The notes beneath the pieces were generated by a model. It ran no database searches. It was not told the DNA's origin and worked only from the letters and a program-made list of their open reading frames with translations. From Apostichopus japonicus (taxonomy: Eukaryota; Echinodermata; Holothuroidea; Aspidochirotida; Stichopodidae), in assembly GCF_037975245.1 (NCBI RefSeq), contig NC_092562.1, forward strand, positions 13,758,501-13,822,500: 64,000 bases of DNA, given 5' to 3'. The position numbers were made by a program, and so were the translations under genes. Of the stretch, positions 21,087-33,240 are shown piece by piece; positions within the stretch are counted from its first letter, which is position 1; the number at the start of each line of letters is the position of its first letter.

Positions 21087-21950
21087 TATATGTTATCAAT
21101 GAGATGGGTCTGTTGTTGTGGACTGGATGTAGGCAGTGCAAAACAAATGGGTAAATTGAGACAGTTTGGCCACTTTAGGCCTACGATTTTTTTTACTACT
21201 GAGTAAAGAGGTTTGTTTACAAGTGACGAAAACAAGTACTTTAGGCTCTCATAGCAAAACAAATCTACACAGTCATTATTCGGAAAATTGATGGTTCCAT
21301 GAATGCACACAAGTTTTGAGTTTTCGGTAAAATTTGCAAAGATGACAGTTTAATCAACACAAATATTTAAATTTGTATAGGGCAGTTCTATTCTGTATGG
21401 AAACATTATATCTTCTGCTGTATTGTCATGAGGTGATATTAAACCTCTTTAAATTCCTATAAAACTCCTCCAAGGTCTTTAACCAATTTGCACTTTTATC
21501 CTTCACGTTTACCCCTTGTTAAATTCCCACGATTCCCGAATAAATAAATGCATTTGAAATTGATCGGTCCATTTTCAGACGTCTAGTTTAGGAGCACCAA
21601 AATGATAGGCTCAGGAAAGGTGCCAAAAAGCAGCAGGAGCATCATCTTTTTGATATGTTATCAATCGGGATCTAGTTGTTGTGGCTTACATGTTAAAGAG
21701 TATGAATGGAAATATATCTGGTGTAAAAATTGGGTCAATTGAGGAAACATTAGACCACTTTAGGCCTCCCAGGAGCAGTGTGCGAAAATTGTATTCTTTA
21801 CTGAGTAAAGAGGTTTGTTCACAAGTGAAGAAAACTACAGGCTCTCATAGCCAAAAATATGCACTGTCATGATACGGCAAATTGATGGTGCCATGAATGG
21901 CAACTTGTCAGTTATCCTGTAATGGGTAGCGTTTGGCTAGTGAGAACTTC
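21087..21950 (+). repeat. Dispersed repeat R copies in unit 3 (two)
   Basis: Equivalent to 2413-2633 and 2939-3279; the two copies lie at about 21087-21312 and 21616-21950. Very similar to unit 1, as expected from duplication. Confidence 0.65.
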
Positions 21951-21966
21951 TATCCAAACTATAGCC

Positions 21967-22201
21967 ATATTTGGGCAATAGATATACCCTTTGAACGTTG
22001 AAAGGTATTCCATAAGTCTATATTAAAAATAAGCAAACACAAGTTTTTTTATTGACTTACACACTAAATCATGAAAGTAACGTGGTCTATAACTTCATGT
22101 TTTAGTGTGTAAGTCAATAAAAAACTTATTTTTGTTTATTTTTAATATAGATGTACGGTACACCTTTGAACGTTCATAGGGTATATCTATTGCCCAAATA
22201 T
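21967..22201. repeat. Intact foldback element, 235 bp
   Basis: Two arms of about 100 bp, starting ATATTTGGGCAATAGATATA and ending with its complement, pair almost throughout. They close on the perfect stem GACTTACACACTAAA / TTTAGTGTGTAAGTC. The loop is about 28 bases. This is the best-preserved copy and the reference for the others. Confidence 0.85.
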
Positions 22202-24009
22202 TAGCACAACCAAAGTCTATATCCACAGACGAACACTGCGTGACATGTGTTTAATTTCTCGAACATCTGGGAAAATTCATTAGTAATTTGCCACTTTCTG
22301 ACACTATATATCTATTCACTCATTTAATAGACTATATATCCAGTTATACGTTGAGGAAAAACGGCATCAGCTGATCAGAAGATTATAAAGAAGGTTGGCG
22401 GTTTTAGAGATCACGAGGAAAAGAACATCATAATTGGTAAGATTAGTTGTTGAATCAGCCGTTCTATATATTATCTATATAGAGCTGCTGAGGTAGACTG
22501 CCCAAGTATCAAAGTCATATTGCTCAAAATCATGTTAGGCCTTTGATGTCATGTAGTTATGATAGGGGAGAGGTTTTAATAAATAGAAATCATATAGGGC
22601 CATTTAGATTGGACATTTTGCACAGTTTTCATCCTTTAAATGACATGACTTATGCGAAGAATGATGGATTAGTTTTGATCTTATAGTTGCTCACATTAGT
22701 TGCATTAATTCGATTACTCGTGTAACGTCGAACATGCAGAGGACTATACACAGTTACGCAACGAGGATAGCACTATGGGTTGGTTTATTTCTGATGCATG
22801 TATGTGTATATAATTCGACACTACTTGCTAAAGATAGTTACGTTTTATTGTATAGTTGATTGTTACTCTGAAAACTCTGTGTATATAGCAAAAAGAAAAC
22901 GTATGCATTTCTTTTATTCAATAATCTACTGATTGATTTGTTGTCATTCATATTTACCTTCCTTATCAAAGGCGAAAGGAATGATCTTTGCGATGATGAT
23001 GGTGAGTATGTGTGTGGCAACTTGGCTTTCAAAACGATAACTCAATAACTGTATGGTGGGTGAACTTTAATTAGGTACGTGGATGCACCTCTTCAGTAGA
23101 AAAGTCCTAATGTTTTCTGTGGAGGTCAAGAACATTTGGGTCAATGGGGTGAAAGTCTTAAAACCATTGAAACACAATAACCTTCAAAAGCACTCGGATG
23201 AACTGCATTCTTTGCATGTGGGTGTAAGCAAGTAGAACAGTCTTATTTGCGATTACCAGAGGTCACATTTTGACTGTCTGATACGGATTTAATCGCAACT
23301 CCTTCTGCCCTCAACAATACATCGGGAAAAAAATGTCAGATTATGATTACTTCAATCTTGTCACCAATACAGTTTAAGTGTATTGCTTGTCATCTACTAT
23401 TTGATAGCAACAAAGCAATATTCAATATTCTCCAAAACACATCTACTAGACTAAGTAGAGATATTAATTAACAGGCTTCAATGAAGGTATATTTGTGTGT
23501 CATCCGTATCAGTAGAAATGGTAATTCAAGTTGTGACTATGTACGATTGTGTACATAGTGAATAACTTGAGCCAAAGCACGGATCCATGTGGAACGCCAA
23601 ACTCTAGGGATACTGGTTCCGAAAGCTCCATATTACTGCAAACTGTTTGAAATCGGTTGGGCAGATATTGACTCAAACTACTTCAACGCAACATCCTGAA
23701 GTCCAAACTGTTCGTGAAGGACGTTGGTATGCTAATGTCGCTCAAGTCGTGCATTAACAACCTTCTCCAAAAGTTTGGAGCTGAAGGACGAGTTAAACAC
23801 TGGCCAGAAATGTTTTAGCACTTCTACATGTGTTCAGACCATTTTGAACGGGTTATGCATGTTTGTTCGTATTTCCACTCATATTTTATGGAATACAGGG
23901 ATAAATAATAATTCGTTAAACCCCTCCTTTCTTTTCCTGCACTCTTTCCCAGATTGTGACGTAACTGAGTACAGTTTTTTTCAAGTGAGGGTTAACGATC
24001 ATTATCAAC

Positions 24010-26205
24010 ATGGCAACCTGGAACCCTTTCATAGAAGACCTGACAGAAAACTTCTTCAAGTGTTCTGTTTGTTTGGATCAATTTAATGAGCCGAAACTGT
24101 TACCATGTCTTCATCGATACTGTAACGATTGCTTGAGGAAAGTTGTTCAAGCCAGCCATGATGGGACAATTGAATGTCCACTTTGTAAACAGCGATGTTG
24201 TATACCAAAGGATGGATTGGACGGCTTTAAGACTGATTTTCATATGAAGAGTGTGCTCGAGTTCATAGAATTGCGTAAATCATTCGAAAAGAAAGATTTC
24301 AAGCAGTGTGTGAGCTGTTCAAAGGATGTAGTATGTTCCGCTTACTGTTTTAAATGTAGAGATTTTCTATGCGACGAATGTTACAAGGTTCATATCAGTA
24401 ATAAAATGTTTACTGATCACCAACCAAGCACTCTGAAATTGGAAAATATGGCAGCTAAGAACCTAACAATGGAGGAAATAGCTGCAATGACGGAAGATCC
24501 CAGGTGCCATTTTCATATCAAAGAACCAGCCAAATTGTGCTGTGGTACATGCCAAAATTAACCGGTTTGCTTAGTTTGCACTCACGGTAAGCACAAAGGT
24601 CACGACCTCATAGATGTGAATGACCTAGCCCAGAAAGAAAGGACATTATTGAATCGGAACCTTGCTGAACTAAGCAAGCACAAGACTAAACTATACGCGT
24701 TACCCGAGAAAGTTCAAATGGCGCTAGTAAAATTGAATGAAAATGTTACAAAAAAGACAAAGTTGTTGACAAGTCAACACGAGAAACAGGCAAAGACAAT
24801 AAAGGAAAAACTTGCCGAATGTAACGATGAACGTGAAAAAGGAGCTGCAGACATAGAAAATAGAAGAGGATGTGAAAAACGTGAAATAACTGTTAAACAT
24901 GAAGAGGAAATGAACCGCTTGATCATGAAACATGAAGAAAATATGAAAAGTACCGATGTAAAATATGACCAGGAATTGGAAGAATTTAAGGACAATAGTA
25001 AGGAAACGGAGGGTGAATTCTTTCAAAAACTCGGGGAGTTAGATAGTAATTTCAAGACCTTGACAACAGCCAAATATCTTCTTACAAGTCAAAACAAAAA
25101 CGAATGTGAAGAAATACTAAATAAATGTAAGCAACTTATTAAACGGTTCGAAAACTTATCAGCAACGTCTTCTTCCATTCTTGCATGTAATGACGATTGG
25201 ACGGACGCACAGTGTTTCCCCGACATAAGAGCAGCCAGTGAAACTTTGATCGAAGAAATGAAACAAGAATATCCAGAGTTGGAATCTTTATCTGATTTTG
25301 TCATCAGTGATATAACAAAAGTTATATATGATAACGTTGTCATTACAGAAAGTGCAGAGTCTGTTGTTGATGTTGCGGGAATCAAAGCTAAAGGCTACGC
25401 GATCACCGGTATGACAAGTAGTAGCGATGGTAATATCGTTATGACTGGTTTTGTATCAGAAGAGGTATCACACATCACTGTCACTAACATGAAAGGAGAA
25501 ATATTAAATCAGAATGTTTTAAATAGAAATAAGAGATTTCGGATTCAGGCATTTCGTTACTGTTGTAATTTGCCGGGGTTCAATGTCATTACAGTTTGCA
25601 TACCGGATGAAATCGGTATTTATAATATTTCTGACTCTAATTCTTACCAAAAGAAGAACATCAGTGGTATGGTTAAGACGTGGCCAGATGGTAGATTTGT
25701 GTGCTCTGTTACCACGAATCTCGCCAAGAATGAAATCATTGTTGGTACTAACAGCAGAGAAGTGTATGTATTTGATTATCAGCTGAATTACAGTCACATC
25801 ATAGTACTACCTGATGAAATCAAGGGAATATATGGTATCACTGTCCACGACGGTAATCTTCTGATCTGTGACTATTGGGGTGGGACCTCATATGCAGTTA
25901 CCATGGTGGCATCAGGGAGTAAGGTGGTGTATAAGTTCACCAAACCAAATCTAAGTGGAGCTGCCTTAAGACCTGTCAGTGTGTGCATAGGCATGGGAGG
26001 GTTCATCTTTATCTTATGGCGTGATGATAGTAGGCAGAACCCTGTGCTAACACAATACAGTCGAGATGGTCGGCAATTACTAACATCAATGCCAGTTGAT
26101 AACGACGCATGGTACATTACCACATCCGTAGTAGATGGTGAGGAGAAGCTCGTGATAGCCACCTTGTCTGGGAAGATGTATATATACGGACTAGTACCTG
26201 CATAG
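24010..26205 (+). pseudogene. TRIM copy 3, disrupted by one nonsense codon
   Basis: Collinear with copies 1 and 2. Codon 184 is TAA (24559-24561) where the other three have GAA (Glu), in the middle of B-box 2. The remaining 547 codons (from 24562) stay open in the same frame with only the normal terminator, so the lesion is young, or the stop is read through. If the stop is used, the product has 183 residues: RING, B-box 1 and half of B-box 2, without coiled coil or propeller. Blade 2 has one extra residue (DSNSYQ). Upstream acceptor-like CCCAG ends at 23952; AATAAA at 26627-26632. An assembly or read error at this single base is the main alternative. Confidence 0.8.
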
Positions 26206-26254
26206 CGCTTTATAGAAATTACATATTGAAACAAAGTGGTCTCGCGAGTTACGA

Positions 26255-26816
26255 CATAGGCGCAGATCAGTCTTGAATAATGGTGGGGTCGTGTGTCCGT
26301 TCTCTGATACTATCTAAGTGGAGCGCGACCATGGGTTCGCGCGTATAGGGTAGAAATTTTTGGGGGGCAAATATACCTCCCAGATCGCTGGAAATAACAC
26401 TTCCCAGACCCAAATGATGCTCCCAAACCTCTTTAAATATTAGATCTCATGGCTTAGAAATTTAGTTTGGGGAAAAACATTGGCGTCTGCAGAAAAAAAA
26501 ATCAGGGGACAAATAATCCAAGTAGACTGTTGTATATGCGATGGGGTTGGGTCCTCTCACAGAAAACAATTATAGACTACCGCAAATGCGATTTCCATCC
26601 AATATTTAACAACTGTGGATAAGTATAATAAAATGAGAACTGCTGTATGTCATTTGCACAATGCTTGATTAAACTGCGCCAAAGTTCCATACAGGTGAAT
26701 TTAAAATGCAGCGTTTGGTCTAGAAAAATTGGTAGGGACACGGTATATAATGTCCCCACCACTGAAAAAGTTGGTGGGGACGCGTCCCGCTGTCCCCACC
26801 AGGATCTGCGCCCATG
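26255..26816. mobile_element. Ancestral hAT-like element downstream of TRIM copy 3
   Basis: Same element as 8575-9135; the left end has decayed to CATAGGCGCAGATC, the right end is GATCTGCGCCCATG. Confidence 0.8.
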
Positions 26817-28073
26817 AGTTGGGATACACAGATTCGGTTGTTATCGTTGTATTTTGTTTGGCTGGAGTTTTACACACATAGGAAAATATTACAATCCTAA
26901 TTTCTAAGAGTTATTGTTATCTGCATTTATAATTGGCAAATAACTAGTTCCTAATGAGTGTATCTCCATATCTTAATATATCCATTACAAAAACTGTCTT
27001 CCTACATATAGGGATTAAGTTACGTTAATATATCAGTATGTTCATTCGTTTTAAATAAATACTTTTACTACAGCCTAACACATTTTCTAGACATTTTCTT
27101 TGCCATTGTCGAGTGGAGATTGTTGTAAGGCTGTTGTCAGGTCAAATAATAAATATAAATATATCACGCGAATCGTAAGTAGACTATAATGCTACTGATT
27201 TGTTTGATATCCAAAAAAACAAGTTTATCTGACGGATTGTTACGAGTTAGAAATTTTGAAGTAAACTTGCAAACTTCCCGAAATATCTGGGTGCCAGTGG
27301 CGAATGCAAGTCAATCGGGGGAATATGATTCAGTGGGGGAGGGGGATGGATGTGTTCAATCACGGGGAAATTTTTCAGTCGGTGGATTTTAAATAATATA
27401 TTACATTCAGCCGGAAAAGAATTAGACCTTGTGAATTTGTTCTTGTGGAATAAACATGACTGCTTCAGATTAAGAAGATAGATATGTCTTTCATTACTGC
27501 AGATAATTAAAATATATTTACTCAATGAATCAGGTATTGTTCGTGATATCAATAATTTGAAGCTCAGTTCGTCTAGCCACTGCAAGTGACGTCAGCTCTC
27601 CCGGAGTTGGCTTCATAGCAGTTGCTGGAAATAAGAACCCTCACAAAATTCCTGGTAATTATATGCAAAATAGTCTTATCCAGACTGTCTCGCCGGTTCA
27701 GCAAACTTTTTAGGTCGACGACTCGTGCCGTATCAGGACTGAGCCACGTACGACCAACAGACTCCAAACCCTCAGAATCGATACTCAGAATGCATAAAAG
27801 CATATATAGCTTATTGAAGTTCAGCCTTGATATTTTAAAAACAAATGTCAATCGATTTCCGTCGGCAAGCTCCGAAAACTGTAGAAAAATGCTTTGAAAG
27901 TTAAGATAGATCTTGCGACCCACGGCAATTTTTTAGTTTGCGGACCTTCGGTTTGTGTTAATCATTACGCCTGGGATGAACAATGTTATTAGGTTGATAT
28001 GTTATTTGCTTCAAGCACAAAGCAGCCAGATGTATAGTGAATCAATATACCCATACTCGATTCTGTACTGTAG

Positions 28074-28098
28074 TATATATATATATATATATATATAA
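28074..28098. repeat. (TA)n microsatellite, short allele
   Basis: Same site as 839-876 but shorter. Confidence 0.9.
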
Positions 28099-29629
28099 AT
28101 CACATCATTTCACATACAACATCTAACTAAACATACATTTATTTATTTATACATACGCACTTTTCACACTTTCACAAACACACACAGATAGGTTGTAAGG
28201 ACCTCCCACTGATGAACAGGCACGATACCTTTCGAAAATTGAGAACCGAGTCTTCCTGTGGCCGCTCATGCAGTAACTATAAGCTTCATCTGATGTGTTG
28301 TCCCTCTGTTAATTTTGTTCAATTTGGTAATTGGCTTGATTTGATGTTTATTCCATCTCCCACAACTCAAATCTTCAATGCAGCCAATTTATTTACATCT
28401 AACTTAATTGAGTGTTCTCGATAGGTGAACGTGGTTTCACGTGGGTTATAACATCTGTTAATGTTTGTGAAAGCTGAATGGTTGCCTATGCTTATATCTC
28501 TTGGTGGCGGTGATGGCCGAAATTAAGGTAGGTAAGTACATGCCACGGTGAATACAACAACTATTTGAAATGGTTGTCAAATAGTCAGGGTCTCGTGATT
28601 ATTTCAGAAATTCTGTTTCTGCTTTCAAGATCTTAAGGTGTGTGTCATTCTTATTCCTAAACCTGTTGTTGATTGAATCTTCTGATTCTTTAACTGGACT
28701 GGAATCCATCATTCATTGTACGTGTCAGTAAATTCCATATTTAATTCACTGTATATAGGCTACATAAGTACTCTTTATCTCCAGTTCTATTGTAAGGGTA
28801 ATATTGTTTTTTGCTAAACCTTTGGTCATTTCCGCCTATACATGCTTCCTGAAGAGCACTTTTTTATCAAGACATTCAATATGAGTCTAGGTTTTTTTAC
28901 TGTTTTTACTTTTTTTATTTTTTCATAAGGTTACTTTTTTTTCTTGGGGTGTGTCTGTGTATGGAAAGTCTATGCTACAGTTATAGGCTACTTAAGTTTG
29001 GGCTATCTAAGTTAATCTAGGGATTTTTGTTTCTAGTAAGGGTATCTTCAATCATTATATGTATTTATCACCATTAAGCCAATAGGAATGAGTTGGTAAG
29101 TATAATCACGTACAAAACCAATTCTCGCACGATGCATAGAAAAACGAATCGAAAGCATTACTAAGGATTAATAGATTAAGAACAACATCCAGCCTCAAAA
29201 TTTCTACCAAACGACCGTTATTTTGGCTCAATCTCTACCACGACACACGGTCACCAATCACCATCACATAGTTACGGCCACCATGATAGCCTCACCGCCT
29301 CCATGTTCAAACACGCATATAGCTCCTCCCTGTAATTCTATTAACGTTGATTGAGTATAAACTTTACAGAGTATATACTGGCTTAATTGAACACTCTATA
29401 TACGAGCTTGAGATAAAGTCATGCAAGGTTTGAATCAAAATCATTTTGTAAAAATAATTGGTCTTAAAAACACTTGATCGGTATTCTCATGAAATCAGTT
29501 GGGTAGGATTATACTCCTCCTCCCTCCCGCCCTGGCCCTACCTCTCCGTCATCTCACTCATTCCTTCGGGTAGGAAAGCCAAGCCAGTTTAGTTACACAC
29601 AAAGCACATATAAACACAGTTTAGGGAAG

Positions 29630-30510
29630 TATATGTTATCAATGGGATGGGTTTGTTTTTGTGGATTGGATGTTGGAGAGCATGAATGGAAGTACACGTG
29701 GTGCAAAACAAATGGGTAAATTGAGACAGTTTGGCCACATTAGGCCTCCGGGAGCAGCGTACGAATTTGTTTTACTACTGAGTAAAGAGGTTTGTTTACA
29801 AGTGACGAAAACAAGTACTTTAGGCTATCTACACTGTCATTATTCTGAAAATTGATGGTTTCATGAATGCACATAATTTTTAATTTTTCGGTAAAATTTG
29901 CAAAGAAGACAGTTTAATCAACACAAATATTTAAATTTGTATAGGGCAGTTCTATTCTGTATGGAAACATTATATCTTCTGCTGTATTGTCATGAGGTGA
30001 TATTATTCCTCTTTAAGTTCCTTTAAAACTCCTCCAAGGTCTTTAACCAATTTGCACTTTTATCCTTCACGTTTACCCCTTGTTAAATTCCCACGATTCC
30101 CGAATAAAGAACAACATTAGAAATTGATCGGTCAATTTTCATACGTCTAGTTTAGGAGCACCAAAATGATAGGCTCAGGAAAGGTGCCAAAAAGCAGCAG
30201 GAGCCTCATCTTTTTGATATGTTATCAATCAGGATCTAGTTGTTGTGGCTTACATGTTAAAGAGTATGAATCGAAATATATCTGGTGTAAAAATTGGGTC
30301 AATTTAGGCAACTTTAGACTACTTTAGGCCTGCAGGAGCAGTGTGTGAACATTTTATTATTTACTGAGTAAAGAGGTTTGTTCACAAGTGAAGAAAACTA
30401 CAGGCTCTCATTGCAAAAAATATGCACAATACGGCAAATTGATGGTGCCATTAATTGGCAACTTGTCAGTTATCCTGTAATGGGTAGCGTTTGGCTAGTG
30501 AGAACTTCTA
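29630..30510 (+). repeat. Dispersed repeat R copies in unit 4 (two)
   Basis: Copies at about 29630-29872 and 30180-30510. The first keeps GGAAGTACACGTGGTG and CTCCGGGAGCAGCG, missing from units 1 and 3 at this place, so it is the more complete form of the upstream copy. Confidence 0.65.
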
Positions 30511-30524
30511 TCCAAACTATAGCC

Positions 30525-30760
30525 ATATTTGGGCAATAGATATACCCTTTGAACGTTCAAAGGTATTCCATACGTCTATATTAAAACTAAGCAAACACAA
30601 ATTTCTTATTGACTGACACACTAAATCATGAAAGTAACGTGGTCTATAACTTCATGTGGTAGTGTGTAAGTCAATTATAAAACTTGCTTTTGTTTATTTT
30701 AAATATAGATGTATGGTACACCTTTTGAACGTTCATATGGTATATCTATTGCCCAAATAT
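30525..30760. repeat. Foldback element in unit 4
   Basis: Equivalent to 21967-22201, with a few stem mismatches (GACTGACACACTAAA against TGGTAGTGTGTAAGTC). Confidence 0.8.
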
Positions 30761-31525
30761 TAGCACAACCAAAGTCTATATCCACAGACGTACATTGCGT
30801 GACAAACGTACCATAGAACGAAGGAACCAACAGCGGGTTTACATGTGCTTAATTTCTCCAACATCTGGGGAAATTACATTAGTGATTTGCCACTTTCTGT
30901 CACTATATATCTATTCACACATACAATAGACTATATATGCAGTTATACGTTGAGGAAAAACGGCATCAGCTGATCAGAAGATTATAAAGAAGGTTGGTGT
31001 TTTTAGAGATCACGAGGAAAAGAACATCATAATTGGTAAGATTAGTTGTTGAATCAGCCGTTCTATATATTATCTATATAGAGCTGCTGAGGTAGACTGC
31101 CCCAGTATCAAAGTCATATTGCTCAAAATCATGTTAGGCCTCATGGTGTCACGTAGTTATGATAGGGGAGAGGTTTTAATAAATAGAAATCATGTAGGGC
31201 CATTTAGATTGGACATTTTGCACAGTTGTCATCCTTTAAATGACATTACCGTAATTATGCGAAGAATGATGGATTAGTTTTTTATCTTATTGCTCACATT
31301 AGTTGCATTAATTGGATTACTCATGTAACATCGAACATGCAGAGGACTATACACAGTTACGCAACGAGGATAGCACAATGAGTTGGTTTATTTCTGATGC
31401 ATGTATGTATATATAATAAGACACTACTAGTTAAGATAGTTACGTTTTATTGTATAGTTACTTGTTACTCTGAAAACTCAGTGTATATAGCAACAAGAAA
31501 ACGTATGCATTTCTATAATCTACTG

Positions 31526-32162
31526 CAAGGTCGGCGGAACCGGGGGCACAGGGGGCACGTGCCCCCCCCCCACTTTTCCTCAGGTTAAAAATGTGCCCTT
31601 TTTCTACATAAAAATTGAGGTGCCTCAAGTTAGCAAGAGGCCAGGGAACCAGAATGAACACTTGGGAAGGGCCGTTTCCGGCCATCTGAGGGTGTTTGTA
31701 AATCCAAACATTTTCTTGTACGCTCAGCGCCAACCGATGGTGGCGCTCCGCTCAGATAGTCGTGCATACAACCTTGCAAAACCTGGCTACGCCCCTGACT
31801 TTTAATGAATTTCTGTGGGTCAAACTCAAAGCTATTTCGAATGGAAAAGTTTGTTAAGATATTATCAAGACAAAAATAATTCGGAAGATTCCTACATTAG
31901 TAACTATCATGATTTCACCTCATTTTGTCTCAAACGAAAACTTGTTCCTTGTTTCCCAATTTGCACATTGGATACTGCAGTTCTAGTATGCATATTTTCC
32001 TTGAGGGGTGGGGGGTGTTCATGGAGTGATGTGTATACGCAAATAAGATAATACAATAAGAATTATAAAGGGTACTATACATAGGGCTGTATCATTCCAA
32101 TAGAATTTCTGCAAAGTGCCCTTTGTTGTCTGTGCCCCCCCCCCCCAGATTAAAAGCCCTTG
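31526..32162. mobile_element. Non-autonomous hAT-like element, 637 bp
   Basis: Flanked by the perfect 8-bp duplication ATCTACTG (31518-31525, 32163-32170). Unit 3 shows the uninterrupted site near 22924. The left end is CAAGGTCGGCGGAACC; the right end, AGATTAAAAGCCCTTG, has lost part of its inverted repeat. The core box is at about 31660-31760. About 300 bp near 31770-32060 is absent from its relative 12450-12865. Confidence 0.8.
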
Positions 32163-33240
32163 ATCTACTGATTGATTTGTTGTCATTCATATTTACATTC
32201 CTTATCTAAGGCGAAAGGAATGATCTTTGCGATGATGATGGTGTGGATGTGTGTAGCAATTTGGCTTGCAAAACGATAGTTCAATAACTGTATGGTGGGT
32301 GAACTTTAATTAGGTACGTGGATGCACCTCTTGAGTAGAAGAGTCCTATTGTTTTCTGTGGAGTTCAAGAACATTTGGGGTCAAAGGGGTGAAAGTCTTA
32401 AAACCATTGAAACACAATAACCTTCAAAAGCGCTAGGATGAACTGCATTCTTAGCATGTGGGTGTAACTATATAAGCAAGTAGTACAGTCTTATTTGCAA
32501 TTACCAGAGGTCACATTTTGACTGTCTGATGCCGATTTAATCGCAACTCCTCAACAATACATCGGGAAAATTTTTCAGAGTATGATTACATCAATCTTGT
32601 CACCAGTACAGTTTACGTGTATTGCTTGTCATCTACTATTTGATAGCAACAAAGCAATATTCAATATTCTCCAAAACACATCTACTAGTATAGAGATATT
32701 AACTAACAGGTTTCAATGAAGGTATATTTGTGTGTCATCCGTATTAGTAGAAATGGTAATTCAAGTTGTGACTATGTACGATTGTGTACATAGTGAATAA
32801 CTTGAGCCAAAGCACGGATCCATGTGGCACGCCAAACTCTAGGGGTACTGGTTCCGAAAGCTCGATATTACTGCAAACTGTTTGAAATCGGTTGGACAGA
32901 TATTGACTCAGACTACTTCAACGCAACATCCTGAAGTCCAAACTGTTCGTGAAGGACATTGGTATGCTAGTGTCGCTCAAGTCGTGCATGAACAACCTTC
33001 TCCAAAAGTTCGGAGCTGAAGGACGAGTTAAACACTGGCCAGAAATGTTTTAGCACTTCTGTGTTCAGACCATTTTGAACGGGTTATGCATGTATGTTCG
33101 TATTTCCACTCATATTTTATGGAATACAGGGATAAATAATAATTCGTTAAACCCTTCCTTTCTTTTCCTGCACTCTTTCACAGATTGTGACGTAACTGAG
33201 TACAGTTTTTTTCAAGTGAGGGTTAACGATCATTATCAAC

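Larger units (their letters stand above)
18250..27233. repeat. Segmental duplication unit 3
   Basis: It opens with the leader block (18250-19068, equivalent to 1-838). At the AT microsatellite the block seen at 880-2130 and 28100-29340 is missing and replaced by an LTR-like insertion, more AT repeats and about 440 bp of unrelated sequence (20255-20693). The order then resumes: dispersed repeat copies, intact foldback, full pre-gene block, TRIM copy 3, transposon and junction. It lacks the distal block found in units 1 and 4. Confidence 0.85.
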
